Assembly: GCA_900548905.1 (NCBI GenBank)
Contig: URMK01000034.1
Location: 1 to 64,000 of the forward strand
Direction: 5' to 3'
Length of the DNA stretch: 64,000 nucleotides
Source of the DNA: an uncultured Lachnospiraceae bacterium
GTDB taxonomy: Bacteria; Bacillota; Clostridia; Lachnospirales; Lachnospiraceae
A program made the translations under genes and the position numbers. The notes below the pieces were generated by a model. That model made no database searches. It saw only the letters and a program-made list of their open reading frames with translations, and was not told the origin of the DNA. Below are positions 46,544-55,604 of the stretch, one piece after another; position 1 is the stretch's first letter, and the number at the start of each line of letters is the position of its first letter.

Positions 46544-47068
46544 ATGAAAAAGGTACTTGTCGTAGTTGACATGCAGAATGATTTTATTGACGGCTCTCTG
46601 GGGACCGCGCAGGCGCAGGGAATTGTGGACAAGGTAATCGGTAAAATCAAATCGTATCCGGCAGATTGTATTTATGCCACCAGAGATACGCACGGAGAGG
46701 ATTACCTTGCGAGCAGCGAAGGAAAGAACCTTCCGGTGGTACATTGCGTAAAGGGGAGCAGAGGATGGGAAATCCGTTCCGAAATCGCGGAGGCTATGCC
46801 GGAGGCGGTAATTGTAGATAAGCCTTCCTTTGGATCCATGGATCTGGTAAAGCTTCTGTGCACGGAAAATGAAAAAGAGGAACTGGCAATCGAACTGGTG
46901 GGACTCTGTACGGATATCTGCGTGGTATCCAACGCCATCCTGCTTAAAAGCTTTCTGCCGGAAAACCGTATCATCGTGGATGCCGCCTGCTGTGCAGGAG
47001 TGACGCCGGAAAGCCATGAAGCGGCGCTTCTTACCATGAAAATGTGCCAGATCATGGTGGAAGGATAA
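46544..47068 (+). CDS. Isochorismatase-family cysteine hydrolase (nicotinamidase-like)
   Basis: 174 aa from ATG 46544, with GAGGAGG at 46531-46537. The catalytic triad of the family is visible: Asp9 (VVVDMQNDF), Lys70 (HCVKGSRGWE) and Cys126 (CTDICVVSNA). The metal-site region DTHGEDYL resembles nicotinamidases, so conversion of nicotinamide to nicotinate for NAD salvage is likely, but other amidases of the family cannot be excluded. It is followed after 8 bp by the lrgAB-like pair. Confidence 0.82.
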   Translation: MKKVLVVVDMQNDFIDGSLGTAQAQGIVDKVIGKIKSYPADCIYATRDTHGEDYLASSEGKNLPVVHCVKGSRGWEIRSEIAEAMPEAVIVDKPSFGSMDLVKLLCTENEKEELAIELVGLCTDICVVSNAILLKSFLPENRIIVDAACCAGVTPESHEAALLTMKMCQIMVEG

Positions 47069-47076
47069 GAAAAGCG

Positions 47077-47451
47077 ATGAAAATCATATATCAGATCGGT
47101 ATTATTTTTTCTATATGCTGGGTGAGCCAGATTGTGGAGGCGCTGCTTCCCTTTGCTTTTCCGGCGAGCGTGATAGGAATGGTGCTGTTGTTTGTGCTGC
47201 TGGCCTTCAGGGTGCTGAAGGTGGAGCATATCCGGGAAAAATCGGATTTCCTGTTGGCGAATATGGCCTTTTTCTTTGTGCCCGCCGGCGTGAGCATCAT
47301 CAATTATTTTGAGGTGCTTCAAAGCACGGTGTGGAAGCTTCTGATCATCTGCCTGCTCACCACCATTCTCACTTTTGCGGCCACAGCCGGGAGCATTCGG
47401 CTGACTCTGAAGCTGATGGCTTTAAGAAAAGGGGGAAACGGAAATGGCTGA
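47077..47451 (+). CDS. lrgA: LrgA/CidA-family holin-like protein
   Basis: A 124-aa protein with four membrane helices and the pattern VEALLPFAFPASVIGMVLLFVLL and NMAFFFVPAGVSIINYF typical of the family. With LrgB it forms a membrane system linked to control of autolysis and, in other bacteria, export of pyruvate or other small acids. Start ATG 47077 is chosen over upstream in-frame codons because it begins just after the hydrolase stop. It overlaps lrgB by 8 bp. Confidence 0.85.
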   Translation: MKIIYQIGIIFSICWVSQIVEALLPFAFPASVIGMVLLFVLLAFRVLKVEHIREKSDFLLANMAFFFVPAGVSIINYFEVLQSTVWKLLIICLLTTILTFAATAGSIRLTLKLMALRKGGNGNG

Positions 47452-48124
47452 ACTGACATCCTCCCCCTTTTTCGGCATAGCTCTGAGCATTCTGGCTTTT
47501 TCTATCGGTGTGCGGATTCAGAAAAAAACAGGGCTTGTGGTGTGTAATCCGCTGATAATTGCCATTGTTCTGGTTATCGGCGTGCTGCTCTTGTTCCGGA
47601 TTCCTTATGAGGCTTATAATGAAGGCGGGAGTATTATCAACATGTTCCTTGCACCGGCTACAAGCTGTCTGGCAGTTTCCATTTATACAAGGGTGGAGCT
47701 GCTGAAGAAGAACTGGCTTCCCATTCTGGTGGGCTGTACGGTGGGCGCCCTCACTTCCATGGGAAGTGTCTATCTGCTGTGCCGGCTTTTTGGCCTGGAT
47801 GAGGCGCTGACCAACTCCCTTATCCCCAAATCGGTGACAACCCCCATTGCGGTGGGGATTTCCGAAAGCCATGGGGGAATGGTGCCGGTCACGGTGGTTG
47901 CGGTAATCATAACAGGGATTATGGGCAGTATCCTGGCCCCCTGGCTGATCCGTGTTTTCCGGGTTACGGACTCCATGACCGCGGGGCTGGCTATCGGAGC
48001 CTGTAGCCATGCGGTAGGTACCTCCAAGGCTATTGAGCTGGGGGAAACCGAAGGGGCTATGAGCGGTCTTGCCATTGGCATCTGCGGGATACTGACGGTA
48101 CTGTTTTCTTTGATTATGGGGTGA
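47444..48124 (+). CDS. lrgB: LrgB/CidB-family membrane protein
   Basis: 226 aa, about six to seven hydrophobic helices. Family motifs are PLIIAIVLVIGVLLLF, FLAPATSCLAVSIY, SLIPKSVTTPIAVGISE and GACSHAVGTSKAIELGETEGAMSGLAIG. It is the usual partner of LrgA, translated from an overlapping start. The GH2 gene on the other strand ends 3 bp away, leaving no room for a terminator between them. Confidence 0.9.
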   Translation: MAELTSSPFFGIALSILAFSIGVRIQKKTGLVVCNPLIIAIVLVIGVLLLFRIPYEAYNEGGSIINMFLAPATSCLAVSIYTRVELLKKNWLPILVGCTVGALTSMGSVYLLCRLFGLDEALTNSLIPKSVTTPIAVGISESHGGMVPVTVVAVIITGIMGSILAPWLIRVFRVTDSMTAGLAIGACSHAVGTSKAIELGETEGAMSGLAIGICGILTVLFSLIMG

Positions 48125-48126
48125 TT

Positions 48127-50619
48127 TTAAACCGTGGTTATTTCAACAGTCCTGGTTTCACAGCCTTCGGAGGTTAAGGTTACTTTTATGATACCTTTTT
48201 CATATCCGGCCCTGACGGCGGCCAGAAGATAGCCGTCATAGGAGGTCCAGACAGGATTGTCATAGCGGTTCAGGGTCTGGGGATCCGCACTGCCGAAGCC
48301 CTGGAGCGTTCCGCAGCCTTGTACCTGAATGGTTACCTCTTTTTCTATATTCAGGTTTATGCGGCCGCAGGCGTCCCGGAAGCAGACGGTGAGATAGGAC
48401 AGGTCGGCACCGTCCGCTTTTATCTGTGTGCGATCACAGGAAATATCCATCTCCACCCGGGAATCGGCGGTCTGCAGGAAACAGCTTCCGGTTTCCCTGC
48501 CGTCTTTGTAGCTGATTGCCTTCAGCTCACCCGGCTGATAAGGAACCTCAAAGGTAGCCATAAAGGCATCGCCCACCGCTTTCTTTCCAAGGGAGGACCC
48601 GTTTAAAAAGAGCTCGGCTTCCTCCGCGTCGGCATAGATGTCTACGTAAGCGGTTTGTCCCTCGTATCCCGGCCATGTCCAGCTGGCGATATTATCCTTC
48701 CACATCCAGGGCGTCAGGGAGGATTTCTGCCCGTTCCGGTTCATGCGCAGGACGGCCAGATAAGGATTTTTGCGAAGGCCGAATACGATTTCACGAAGAT
48801 AGCTGATAGGCCTTCGGTAGCCTGTAATATCGATATCTCCTATGTAGGCGATGCTGTCCGGCCAGTGGGAGGTGAAGTTTTGTGTGCCGTCATAATAGAA
48901 AATACCGCAGCCGGCTTCCCCGAGATAATCATAGCCGGTCCAGGTCATATCTCCGATGACATTGTCATTCTTTTTCACCACATCCCATAAACGGACGATA
49001 TCTCCGGGGAAGGTTTCGCTGCCGATCACCACGCGGTTGGGATGGAATTCCTTCTCCGCCGCATGGAGTGCCGTCAGATAGTTATAGCCGGTGATATCCA
49101 TACCGGACGCGGTTTCCTCCAAAAGGCCGGAAAGGACGGGGCTGGTTGCCATCCGGTCGGCAAGAGGCCCGGAAAGAACCGCCATCATGCCGTTTAGCGC
49201 GTCCGCCCCGCCTTCTGTCCTGTCGTCTCCCGTCTCTTTATTCCCGAGAGAAGCGGCCATTTGCGCCATCTGCTCCTTTCCAAGGATATCGGCCATAATT
49301 TCACCCATATGGGGCGCACCCGCAAGCAGGCCGTTTATGGCATTGGTGGTATAGCGGGAATCATCCAGCTCTTTGAATTTGTTGTTTATCCTTCGGTTAA
49401 GCTGCGCCCCTTTTGCAGTGCCGGCCTCGGGGATTTCATTTCCCATACTGTACATCAGGACACAGGGATGGTTAAAGTCCTTGTCAACCATGCGTTCCAC
49501 ATCCTTTTCCCAGAAGTAGGGAAACTGCTGAGAATAATCGTTCGCATTTTTGGAGCGGGTCCACATGTCGGAAAGCTCATCCATGACGTACATACCTATC
49601 CGGTCGCAGGCGTCCAGCATAGCCTTGCTCATGGGATGATGGGCGCTTCGGATACAGTTGAAGCCCGCCGCCTTCAATTGTTCGCAGCGGCGTTCTTCCG
49701 CCCGTTCCAGCGTGGCGGCGCCGAGGATTCCGTTATCGTGGTGAATGCAGGTGCCGCGAAGCTTTACGCTTTTCCCGTTGACACAGAGTCCCTGTGCGGC
49801 GGAAAGACGCAGGGTGCGGATACCGAAGGAAACAACAGCCTCGTCCGCCGCCGCGCCGTTGTCCGTGACCGTTACCCGGCAGGTATAAAGGTTGGGGGTA
49901 TCACAATCCCAGAGAAGCGGATTTTTAACCGCCATCCGCTGCCTGGATAGTTCACAGGTATGGGGAAAAGAGGTGACGGGTATCCGATCCGATGCCACTA
50001 TATTTCCGCTGCCGTCCGTAATTTCGGTATGGAGCATGACCTTTTTCGTAAACGTCCCCGCATTTTCCAGCGAAGTATTAACGATAATGACCGCATAGTC
50101 CCCGTCCGCATCCGGGGTAGATACCTTGAGCCCGTCCGCCTTCAGATGGACCGGTCCGCCGAGAAGAAGGCTGACGTTCCGGTAAATGCCGCCGCCGCTG
50201 TACCATCTGCTGGTCTGTTCCTGATTATTGGCAATCACTTTGATTTCGTTTGTTTCCCCATAGCGCAGGAAATCTTCACAGGCCACATAGAAATTGGTAT
50301 AGCCGTAAGGATGGCCTCCTGCATAATCCCCGTTTATGTAAACACGGGCATTGGCGTAAACACCCTCAAATTCCAGAGTCACGGAGTTCCCCTCCCAGGC
50401 GGCGGGAACGTCCAGCTGCCTGGTATAGGTATACACATTTCCCGGGTAAAAGCCGGTCTGGCTTCCGTTTTTCGTGTCGGGAGACCTTTTTTCATGAATC
50501 ATGGCATCGTGGGGAAGATGAACGGTTACGGCGTTGGGATCCCCGCCCCGCAGCATGCTCATCAGCCCGTTTTCCCCGGATGTGACTATCCAGTTATCAT
50601 TCAATTTTTTCCGTATCAT
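48127..50619 (-). CDS. Glycoside hydrolase family 2 enzyme (beta-galactosidase-like)
   Basis: 830 aa, no signal peptide, so it acts on imported sugar. The order is the N-terminal sugar-binding jelly roll (YTRQLDVPAAWEG...), an immunoglobulin-like domain, the TIM barrel and C-terminal beta domains. The acid/base Glu is in YSMGNEIPE (about residue 394) and the nucleophile Glu in VIGSETFPGD (about 534). The stretch between them is Ala/Gly/Met-rich, which I believe is usual for this subgroup. Galactosidase, glucuronidase or other beta-glycosidase activity cannot be told apart here. Divergent from an AraC regulator, its probable controller. Confidence 0.88.
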   Translation of the reverse strand: MIRKKLNDNWIVTSGENGLMSMLRGGDPNAVTVHLPHDAMIHEKRSPDTKNGSQTGFYPGNVYTYTRQLDVPAAWEGNSVTLEFEGVYANARVYINGDYAGGHPYGYTNFYVACEDFLRYGETNEIKVIANNQEQTSRWYSGGGIYRNVSLLLGGPVHLKADGLKVSTPDADGDYAVIIVNTSLENAGTFTKKVMLHTEITDGSGNIVASDRIPVTSFPHTCELSRQRMAVKNPLLWDCDTPNLYTCRVTVTDNGAAADEAVVSFGIRTLRLSAAQGLCVNGKSVKLRGTCIHHDNGILGAATLERAEERRCEQLKAAGFNCIRSAHHPMSKAMLDACDRIGMYVMDELSDMWTRSKNANDYSQQFPYFWEKDVERMVDKDFNHPCVLMYSMGNEIPEAGTAKGAQLNRRINNKFKELDDSRYTTNAINGLLAGAPHMGEIMADILGKEQMAQMAASLGNKETGDDRTEGGADALNGMMAVLSGPLADRMATSPVLSGLLEETASGMDITGYNYLTALHAAEKEFHPNRVVIGSETFPGDIVRLWDVVKKNDNVIGDMTWTGYDYLGEAGCGIFYYDGTQNFTSHWPDSIAYIGDIDITGYRRPISYLREIVFGLRKNPYLAVLRMNRNGQKSSLTPWMWKDNIASWTWPGYEGQTAYVDIYADAEEAELFLNGSSLGKKAVGDAFMATFEVPYQPGELKAISYKDGRETGSCFLQTADSRVEMDISCDRTQIKADGADLSYLTVCFRDACGRINLNIEKEVTIQVQGCGTLQGFGSADPQTLNRYDNPVWTSYDGYLLAAVRAGYEKGIIKVTLTSEGCETRTVEITTV

Positions 50620-50712
50620 GGCACCTCTTTCCCGGCCACGGCTTCTGTATCTTGCTCATGTCCACAGTAACCGTTTCCTTTTGTTTGTTGAAATGTTATA
50701 CGATATACATAA

Positions 50713-50741
50713 AGTATAGGATAGAATTATAAAATTAACAA
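50713..50741 (-). promoter_or_regulatory. Promoter of the GH2 gene
   Basis: Minus-strand TTGTTA (50736-50741), 17-nt spacer, TATACT (50713-50718), about 95 bp before the start. The 280-bp divergent gap is A/T-rich and is the likely place for AraC-type operator sites. Confidence 0.5.
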
Positions 50742-50812
50742 TGTATATGCACATAAAAGTCCGTTTTTGATAGTGATAATTATCTTAAATGACAACAAAA
50801 GGAAAACGGGAG

Positions 50813-50821
50813 TGCTATACT
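50813..50821 (+). promoter_or_regulatory. Extended -10 of the AraC/GH3/symporter operon
   Basis: TGC-TATACT (50813-50821), about 80 bp before the regulator start. The -35 region is poor (CAACAA), as expected for an activator-dependent promoter. Confidence 0.45.
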
Positions 50822-50899
50822 TCTTGTATAAGATGACGACCAACTTATGGTATGCTCCGCAAACCATCCTTCATGTTTACTACAAGAAAAGGAGGGGAT

Positions 50900-51823
50900 A
50901 TGAATAACAGTGTTTTTGAACCGATCGAACATAAGATTATGGCTCCTGCAAAGATTTTTGTAACCGGAATGGAAAGTTCCCATTATCACTGGCATTATGA
51001 TTATGAACTGGTGGTTTTGCTGAAAGGAAAGCTGCAGGTTCTCTGTGGCCCCAGTCCTATGCTGATGGAAGAGGGGGATATTTTTCTTGTAAACAGCAAA
51101 ATGGTGCACGGCTATCGGGGAATCCAGGATAATCTCTGCCTTTTCATTCAGTTCCCCACCACTATTTTTGAACGGATTGCGGGAAAGGAACAGCTGCTTT
51201 ATTTTTATTTGAACAGCGTGAGGAAACAGTTTCCGCCGAAGGGCGGCTTTGAAAAAATGAGAAAGGCGGCCTGTAAAGCCGGTCTTACCATTTATGGAGA
51301 GGAGCCGGAGGCTTATCTGGTTCAGAATGCGTCATTTTATGAATTGATGGCGGAACTGGCGGCAAGCGTGCAGTATGATATCCGCCGTTATCCGAGATAT
51401 GCGGACAGTCCCGCAGAGGGGCAGCTTGTGGCGGAAATAGGGGCCTATATTGACGCCAACTGCGATCAGAAAAATCTGACGGAATGCATTTCCAGGCATT
51501 TCGGGATCAGTGAAAAATCGCTGTACCGCTATGCTAAAAGCTTCCTGGGGATATCGCCCAAGGAAATGATCGATACGGCGAGGGTGGAAAAGGCAAAAGG
51601 GCTTCTGAGGCTGAGCAGGAAACCCATTACCATGATTGGAGGGGAATGCGGTTTCACTAACGAAGCGACATTTTACCGTGTTTTTAAAAAAGAAACCGGA
51701 ATCACCCCAAAGGAATACAGAAACGGCGGGGGGATTGGGCCGGTGGAAAAGGTAGTCCAGGGATATTTAAATTTTGATAAAAGGGAAGCGGAAACGTTAA
51801 TGCATGGTTATGCGGAACATTGA
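50900..51823 (+). CDS. AraC-family transcriptional regulator
   Basis: 307 aa from ATG 50900, with AAGGAGGGG just upstream; an ATG at 50852 lacks a ribosome site. The N-terminal cupin-like sensor has HYHWHYDYELVVLLKGKLQVLCG. The C-terminal two helix-turn-helix units are CISRHFGISEKSLYRYAKSFLGISPKEMIDTARVEKAKGLL and MIGGECGFTNEATFYRVFKKETGITPKEYR. It most likely senses a sugar and activates the flanking GH2 and GH3-symporter genes. The GH3 gene starts 12 bp after its stop. Confidence 0.9.
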   Translation: MNNSVFEPIEHKIMAPAKIFVTGMESSHYHWHYDYELVVLLKGKLQVLCGPSPMLMEEGDIFLVNSKMVHGYRGIQDNLCLFIQFPTTIFERIAGKEQLLYFYLNSVRKQFPPKGGFEKMRKAACKAGLTIYGEEPEAYLVQNASFYELMAELAASVQYDIRRYPRYADSPAEGQLVAEIGAYIDANCDQKNLTECISRHFGISEKSLYRYAKSFLGISPKEMIDTARVEKAKGLLRLSRKPITMIGGECGFTNEATFYRVFKKETGITPKEYRNGGGIGPVEKVVQGYLNFDKREAETLMHGYAEH

Positions 51824-51835
51824 AGGGAGAATGAG

Positions 51836-53905
51836 ATGAACCAGGCAAAGGAACACAGACTTGAATTTACAAAGAAGGCACAGGAGATTGTGGATAGGAT
51901 GTCGCTGGAGGAAAAGGTATACCTGATGAGCGGGAACCTGACATTCCAGGATATGATGGCGGATGCCATGGGAGAGGCTTCCCATTATAATGCCAGACCT
52001 TATCCGGCGGGGGGGAATGAACGGGAAGGCGTTGCGCCGATGCTGTTCTGCGACGGGCCCAGAGGGGTGGTCTGCGGGACCGGGGAAAGCACCTGCTTTC
52101 CGGTAACGATGTGCCGCGGCGCCAGCTTTGACACGGAGCTGGAGGAGGAGATCGGGCATGCCATCGGGCGTGAGGTACGGGGACACGGCGGCAACCTGTT
52201 TGCGGGAGTGTGTATCAACCTGCCCTATAATCCCGGCTGGGGACGCAGCCAGGAGGTTTACGGGGAAGACAGCTTTGCACTGGGGCAGATGGGTTCGGCC
52301 CTGGTCAGGGGCGTACAGGCGGAGGATGTCATGGCCTGCGTCAAGCATTTTGCATTTAATTCCATGGAAATCAGCCGATTTAAGGTGAGCGTGGACTGCG
52401 AAAGACGCACCGAGCGAGAGGTGTATCTCTCCCATTTTAAGGACTGTGTGGATGCGGGAGCGGCGAGTATCATGAGCTCCTATAACCTGTACAAGGGAAT
52501 CCACTGCGGCCATTCCGACTATCTGCTGCGCAAGGTGCTGAAGGAGGAATGGGATTTCGACGGCTTTGTCATGAGCGATTTCATCTGGGGGGTAAAGGAT
52601 ACCGAGGAAGCCGGGAACGGCGGACAGGATATGGAAATGTGCTGTACCCAGTTTTTCGGGGATAAGCTGGTACAGGCCGTAAAGGACGGGTTGGTGAGCG
52701 AGGTGCGCATCAATGATTCCGCCCTGCGGATCGTGCGTACCATTCTGGCCTTTGAGGATTCCTATCAAAAGAGCGGGCATACCTACGGAAAAGAGGTCCT
52801 GGGCTGCAGGGAGCACGTCGAGTTGGCCAAGCGTGTCGCAGAGGAAGGGATTGTCCTGTTAAAGAACGAAGGAAAAGCACTTCCTTTCCGGAAAGACAAG
52901 ATCAAAAAGATCGCACTGCTGGGGAAACTGGCAAATAAAGCCAATATAGGGGATCATGGTTCGAGCCGGGTATTCCCTGCCTATGTAAAAACACCTATGG
53001 ACGGCTTTAATGAAGTGCTCCCGGAGGCGGAAGTGATCTGGTACAGCGGGGAAGATCTGGAGCATGCGAAGGAAGTGGCGAAGGAAGCGGATGCGGTTGT
53101 TTTTGTGGTGGGCTTTGACCATGATGACGAAGGAGAATTTGTTGCTGTGGAAAATGCCGAAAACTATACCGGAGCTGTGGGTGGGGATCGTAAAACACTG
53201 GGCCTTCATGAGGATGAGGTGGAATTGATCAAGACCGTGGGGCCGGAAAACAAAAACTCTGCGGTTGTTATGATTGGCGGTAACATGATTATGGTGACGG
53301 ATTGGATTGACAGTGTGGCTTCCGTCCTGATGGCCTTTTACCCGGGGCAGGAAGGGGGAAGCGTGATTGCCCGGATCCTGACAGGGGAAGTCAATCCCAG
53401 CGGTAAGCTTCCGTTTGTACTCCCGTATGAGGAAGAGGATCTGCCCCATGTGAACTGGGAGACTACTAATCAGTACTATGGATATTACCATGGCTATACC
53501 AAGCTACAGAAGATAGGCAAAACACCGCTTCTGCCCTTTGGATTCGGATGCAGCTATACCACGTTTTCCGTGGAGGCCCCGGCTTTCCGCGCGGATGAAG
53601 ATAAGGTGACCGGGGTATGTACGGTAAAAAATACGGGAGACAGGGAAGGCACGGAGGTAATCCAGCTGTATGTGGGCTTTGGCCATTCTTCCATTGACAG
53701 GCCGGTCAGGCTGCTGAGAGGCTTCCGGCGGGTGACGCTCGCGCCCGGTGAGGAAAAGCAGGTGGAAATTACCTGTCCCGTGGAAAAGCTGAAATATTAC
53801 GACACAAAGAGCGCTTCTTTCCGGCTGGAGCATATGGAATATGAAATGTACATAGGCACATCTTCTGCCGCAGAGGATCTTTTGAAAGGCAGCATCCAAT
53901 TATAA
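51836..53905 (+). CDS. Glycoside hydrolase family 3 enzyme (beta-glucosidase-like)
   Basis: 689 aa without a signal peptide, so cytoplasmic. The N-terminal barrel carries the substrate motif VKHFAFNSMEISRF and the nucleophile Asp in DGFVMSDFIWG (about residue 247). The second alpha/beta domain (GIVLLKNEGKALPF...DADAVVFVVG) and a fibronectin III-like end (VTGVCTVKNTGDREGTEVIQLYVG) complete the usual order. Beta-glucosidase or beta-xylosidase activity is likely; specificity cannot be read. It lies between the AraC gene and a GPH symporter, forming an uptake-and-cleavage unit. Confidence 0.9.
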   Translation: MNQAKEHRLEFTKKAQEIVDRMSLEEKVYLMSGNLTFQDMMADAMGEASHYNARPYPAGGNEREGVAPMLFCDGPRGVVCGTGESTCFPVTMCRGASFDTELEEEIGHAIGREVRGHGGNLFAGVCINLPYNPGWGRSQEVYGEDSFALGQMGSALVRGVQAEDVMACVKHFAFNSMEISRFKVSVDCERRTEREVYLSHFKDCVDAGAASIMSSYNLYKGIHCGHSDYLLRKVLKEEWDFDGFVMSDFIWGVKDTEEAGNGGQDMEMCCTQFFGDKLVQAVKDGLVSEVRINDSALRIVRTILAFEDSYQKSGHTYGKEVLGCREHVELAKRVAEEGIVLLKNEGKALPFRKDKIKKIALLGKLANKANIGDHGSSRVFPAYVKTPMDGFNEVLPEAEVIWYSGEDLEHAKEVAKEADAVVFVVGFDHDDEGEFVAVENAENYTGAVGGDRKTLGLHEDEVELIKTVGPENKNSAVVMIGGNMIMVTDWIDSVASVLMAFYPGQEGGSVIARILTGEVNPSGKLPFVLPYEEEDLPHVNWETTNQYYGYYHGYTKLQKIGKTPLLPFGFGCSYTTFSVEAPAFRADEDKVTGVCTVKNTGDREGTEVIQLYVGFGHSSIDRPVRLLRGFRRVTLAPGEEKQVEITCPVEKLKYYDTKSASFRLEHMEYEMYIGTSSAAEDLLKGSIQL

Positions 53906-53943
53906 AGCCGCACTAAAACAAATGTTGACTGGGGGATAAGGAT

Positions 53944-55302
53944 ATGCAGGAAAAAAAATATTTAAAGTGGTACAATAAGGTAGGTTACGGTTCCGGGGAT
54001 CTTGCGGCAAATATGGTTTATGCGCTTCTCACCAGCTTTGTCATGATTTATCTGACGGATACCGTTGGGCTGAATGCGGGTATCGCCGGTACCCTGATGA
54101 TGTTTTCCAAGTTTGCGGACGGTATCACGGACGTGTTCTTCGGTTCTCTTATTGACAAGACAAAGAGCAAATTAGGCAAAGCCCGTCCCTGGATGCTCTG
54201 GTCCTATATCGGGAATGCAGTAATGCTGATAGCCATTTTCGCCATTCCCGAAAGCTGGGGGGATACGGCAAAATACGCCTATTTCTTCATTGCTTATACA
54301 TTGCTGAATGCGGTATTCTATACGGCAAACAATATAGCCTATGCCTCTCTCACCTCTCTGATTACCAGAAATAATAATGAGCGTGTGCAGGTGGGATCCA
54401 TCCGTTTCATGTTTTCCCTGGCGACCAATCTGGTGGTTGCATCCATAACCGTCGGGCTGGTATCCACCCTGGGCGGCGGCGCTATGGGATGGCGGAATGT
54501 GGCAATTATTTATGCCCTGATCGGGCTGCTGGTGAATACGATTTCGGTTTTCTCCGTAAAAGAGGTGGTGGAGGAGGACGAAACCGCCCAAAAGGAGGGG
54601 GATGAGGAGAAGCTTACCCTTCTGCAGTCCGCCAAGCTTCTGGTGCAGAACAAATATTATCTGATGATCGTGGCCCTTTATATCCTCACTTATATCCAGA
54701 CGGGCATAGCGGGAATCGGTATCTATTATATGACCTATGTTTTAGGCAATCCGGCCCTTCTGGGTACTTTTTCCGCGGCCCAGATGTTCCCTATGATTGT
54801 GGGTCTGGCCCTGACTCCCGCATTGGTTAAAAAAGCCGGAAGCATGTACAAGGTAAATCTCACCGGCTACTGCATCGCATTTTTCATGCGTATCGGCTTT
54901 ATCATCGGCGGCCTGATTGGGAGTATCCCCATGATGCTTGCTTTTTCCGTAATTGCAGGCCTTTGCGTCAGCCCTGTTACAGGGGATTTAAACGCCCTGA
55001 TCGCAGCGACCAGCGACTATACCTACCGCACAAAGGGAAAGCGTATCGACGGAACCATGTTTTCCTGTTCTTCCCTGGGCATTAAAATCGGCGGCGGCCT
55101 GGGCACCGCTCTGGCCGGAATGCTTCTGGAAGCAGGGGGGTATGTGGCGAACGCCCCGGTCCAGTCGGAATCCTGCATCAATATGCTGAAATTCATGTAT
55201 CTGGGATTCCCGTTTATCATGGTTATCATTTCTATCCTTATTCTGTCCCGCCTGAAGGTGGAGAAAGCAAACCAGGACTGGGATTTGGAGCATGGAAAAT
55301 AA
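53944..55302 (+). CDS. GPH-type sugar:cation symporter (MelB-like, MFS)
   Basis: 452 aa with about twelve membrane helices. The first helix and loop carry YNKVGYGSGDLAANMVYALLTSFVMIYLTD, and the loop motif DKTKSKLGKARPWMLWS is diagnostic of the glycoside-pentoside-hexuronide family. Such carriers import di- or oligoglycosides with Na+ or H+. With the upstream GH3 and divergent GH2 enzymes it would feed glycosides into the cell. A perfect 17-bp terminator follows. Confidence 0.92.
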   Translation: MQEKKYLKWYNKVGYGSGDLAANMVYALLTSFVMIYLTDTVGLNAGIAGTLMMFSKFADGITDVFFGSLIDKTKSKLGKARPWMLWSYIGNAVMLIAIFAIPESWGDTAKYAYFFIAYTLLNAVFYTANNIAYASLTSLITRNNNERVQVGSIRFMFSLATNLVVASITVGLVSTLGGGAMGWRNVAIIYALIGLLVNTISVFSVKEVVEEDETAQKEGDEEKLTLLQSAKLLVQNKYYLMIVALYILTYIQTGIAGIGIYYMTYVLGNPALLGTFSAAQMFPMIVGLALTPALVKKAGSMYKVNLTGYCIAFFMRIGFIIGGLIGSIPMMLAFSVIAGLCVSPVTGDLNALIAATSDYTYRTKGKRIDGTMFSCSSLGIKIGGGLGTALAGMLLEAGGYVANAPVQSESCINMLKFMYLGFPFIMVIISILILSRLKVEKANQDWDLEHGK

Positions 55303-55314
55303 AATAGGTTAGCA

Positions 55315-55353
55315 TACAAAAAACAGGCCGTTTGATACGGCCTGTTTTTTGTA
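55315..55353. terminator. Terminator after the glycoside operon
   Basis: Perfect 17-bp inverted repeat (55315-55331 with 55337-55353), loop TTGAT, with T6 in the right arm and A6 in the left arm. Confidence 0.92.
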
Positions 55354-55430
55354 TGGTTACTGTCTCCATCCCGGTCGCGCCGCACAGGCGGCGGGAGGAA
55401 GGCTATTTGGATCCTGCGGGGGTGAGGTAC

Positions 55431-55470
55431 TACCGGACAAATTCCACTTTTTTTACCGGACAAATTCCAC
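55431..55470 (+). promoter_or_regulatory. Direct-repeat operator candidate before the ABC importer
   Basis: TACCGGACAAATTCCAC occurs twice, at 55431-55447 and 55454-55470, with a 23-bp period (about two helical turns). This spacing fits an AraC-type protein binding as a dimer, such as the YesN-type regulator encoded at 62029-63576. An extended -10 TGA-TAGAAT (55541-55549) follows without a good -35. Apart from this and the terminator at 55315-55353, the 302-bp gap 55303-55604 shows nothing else. Confidence 0.6.
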
Positions 55471-55604
55471 ATTACCTGAAAAAGGGGGATTTTTGAAGGA
55501 AAATGATGAAAATTGTGGTGTATTAAAGAGAAGGCAGGAATGATAGAATCCCTTTAGAAACAAGGCGGGAGCTGGTACTATCGCGGAAAGGAAGGGGATT
55601 TGAG

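Noticed and set aside
49100..49390. Ala/Gly/Met-rich stretch in the GH2 enzyme as a novel insertion
   Set aside because: I recall similar stretches between the two catalytic glutamates in related GH2 enzymes, so it is probably a normal feature of the subgroup.
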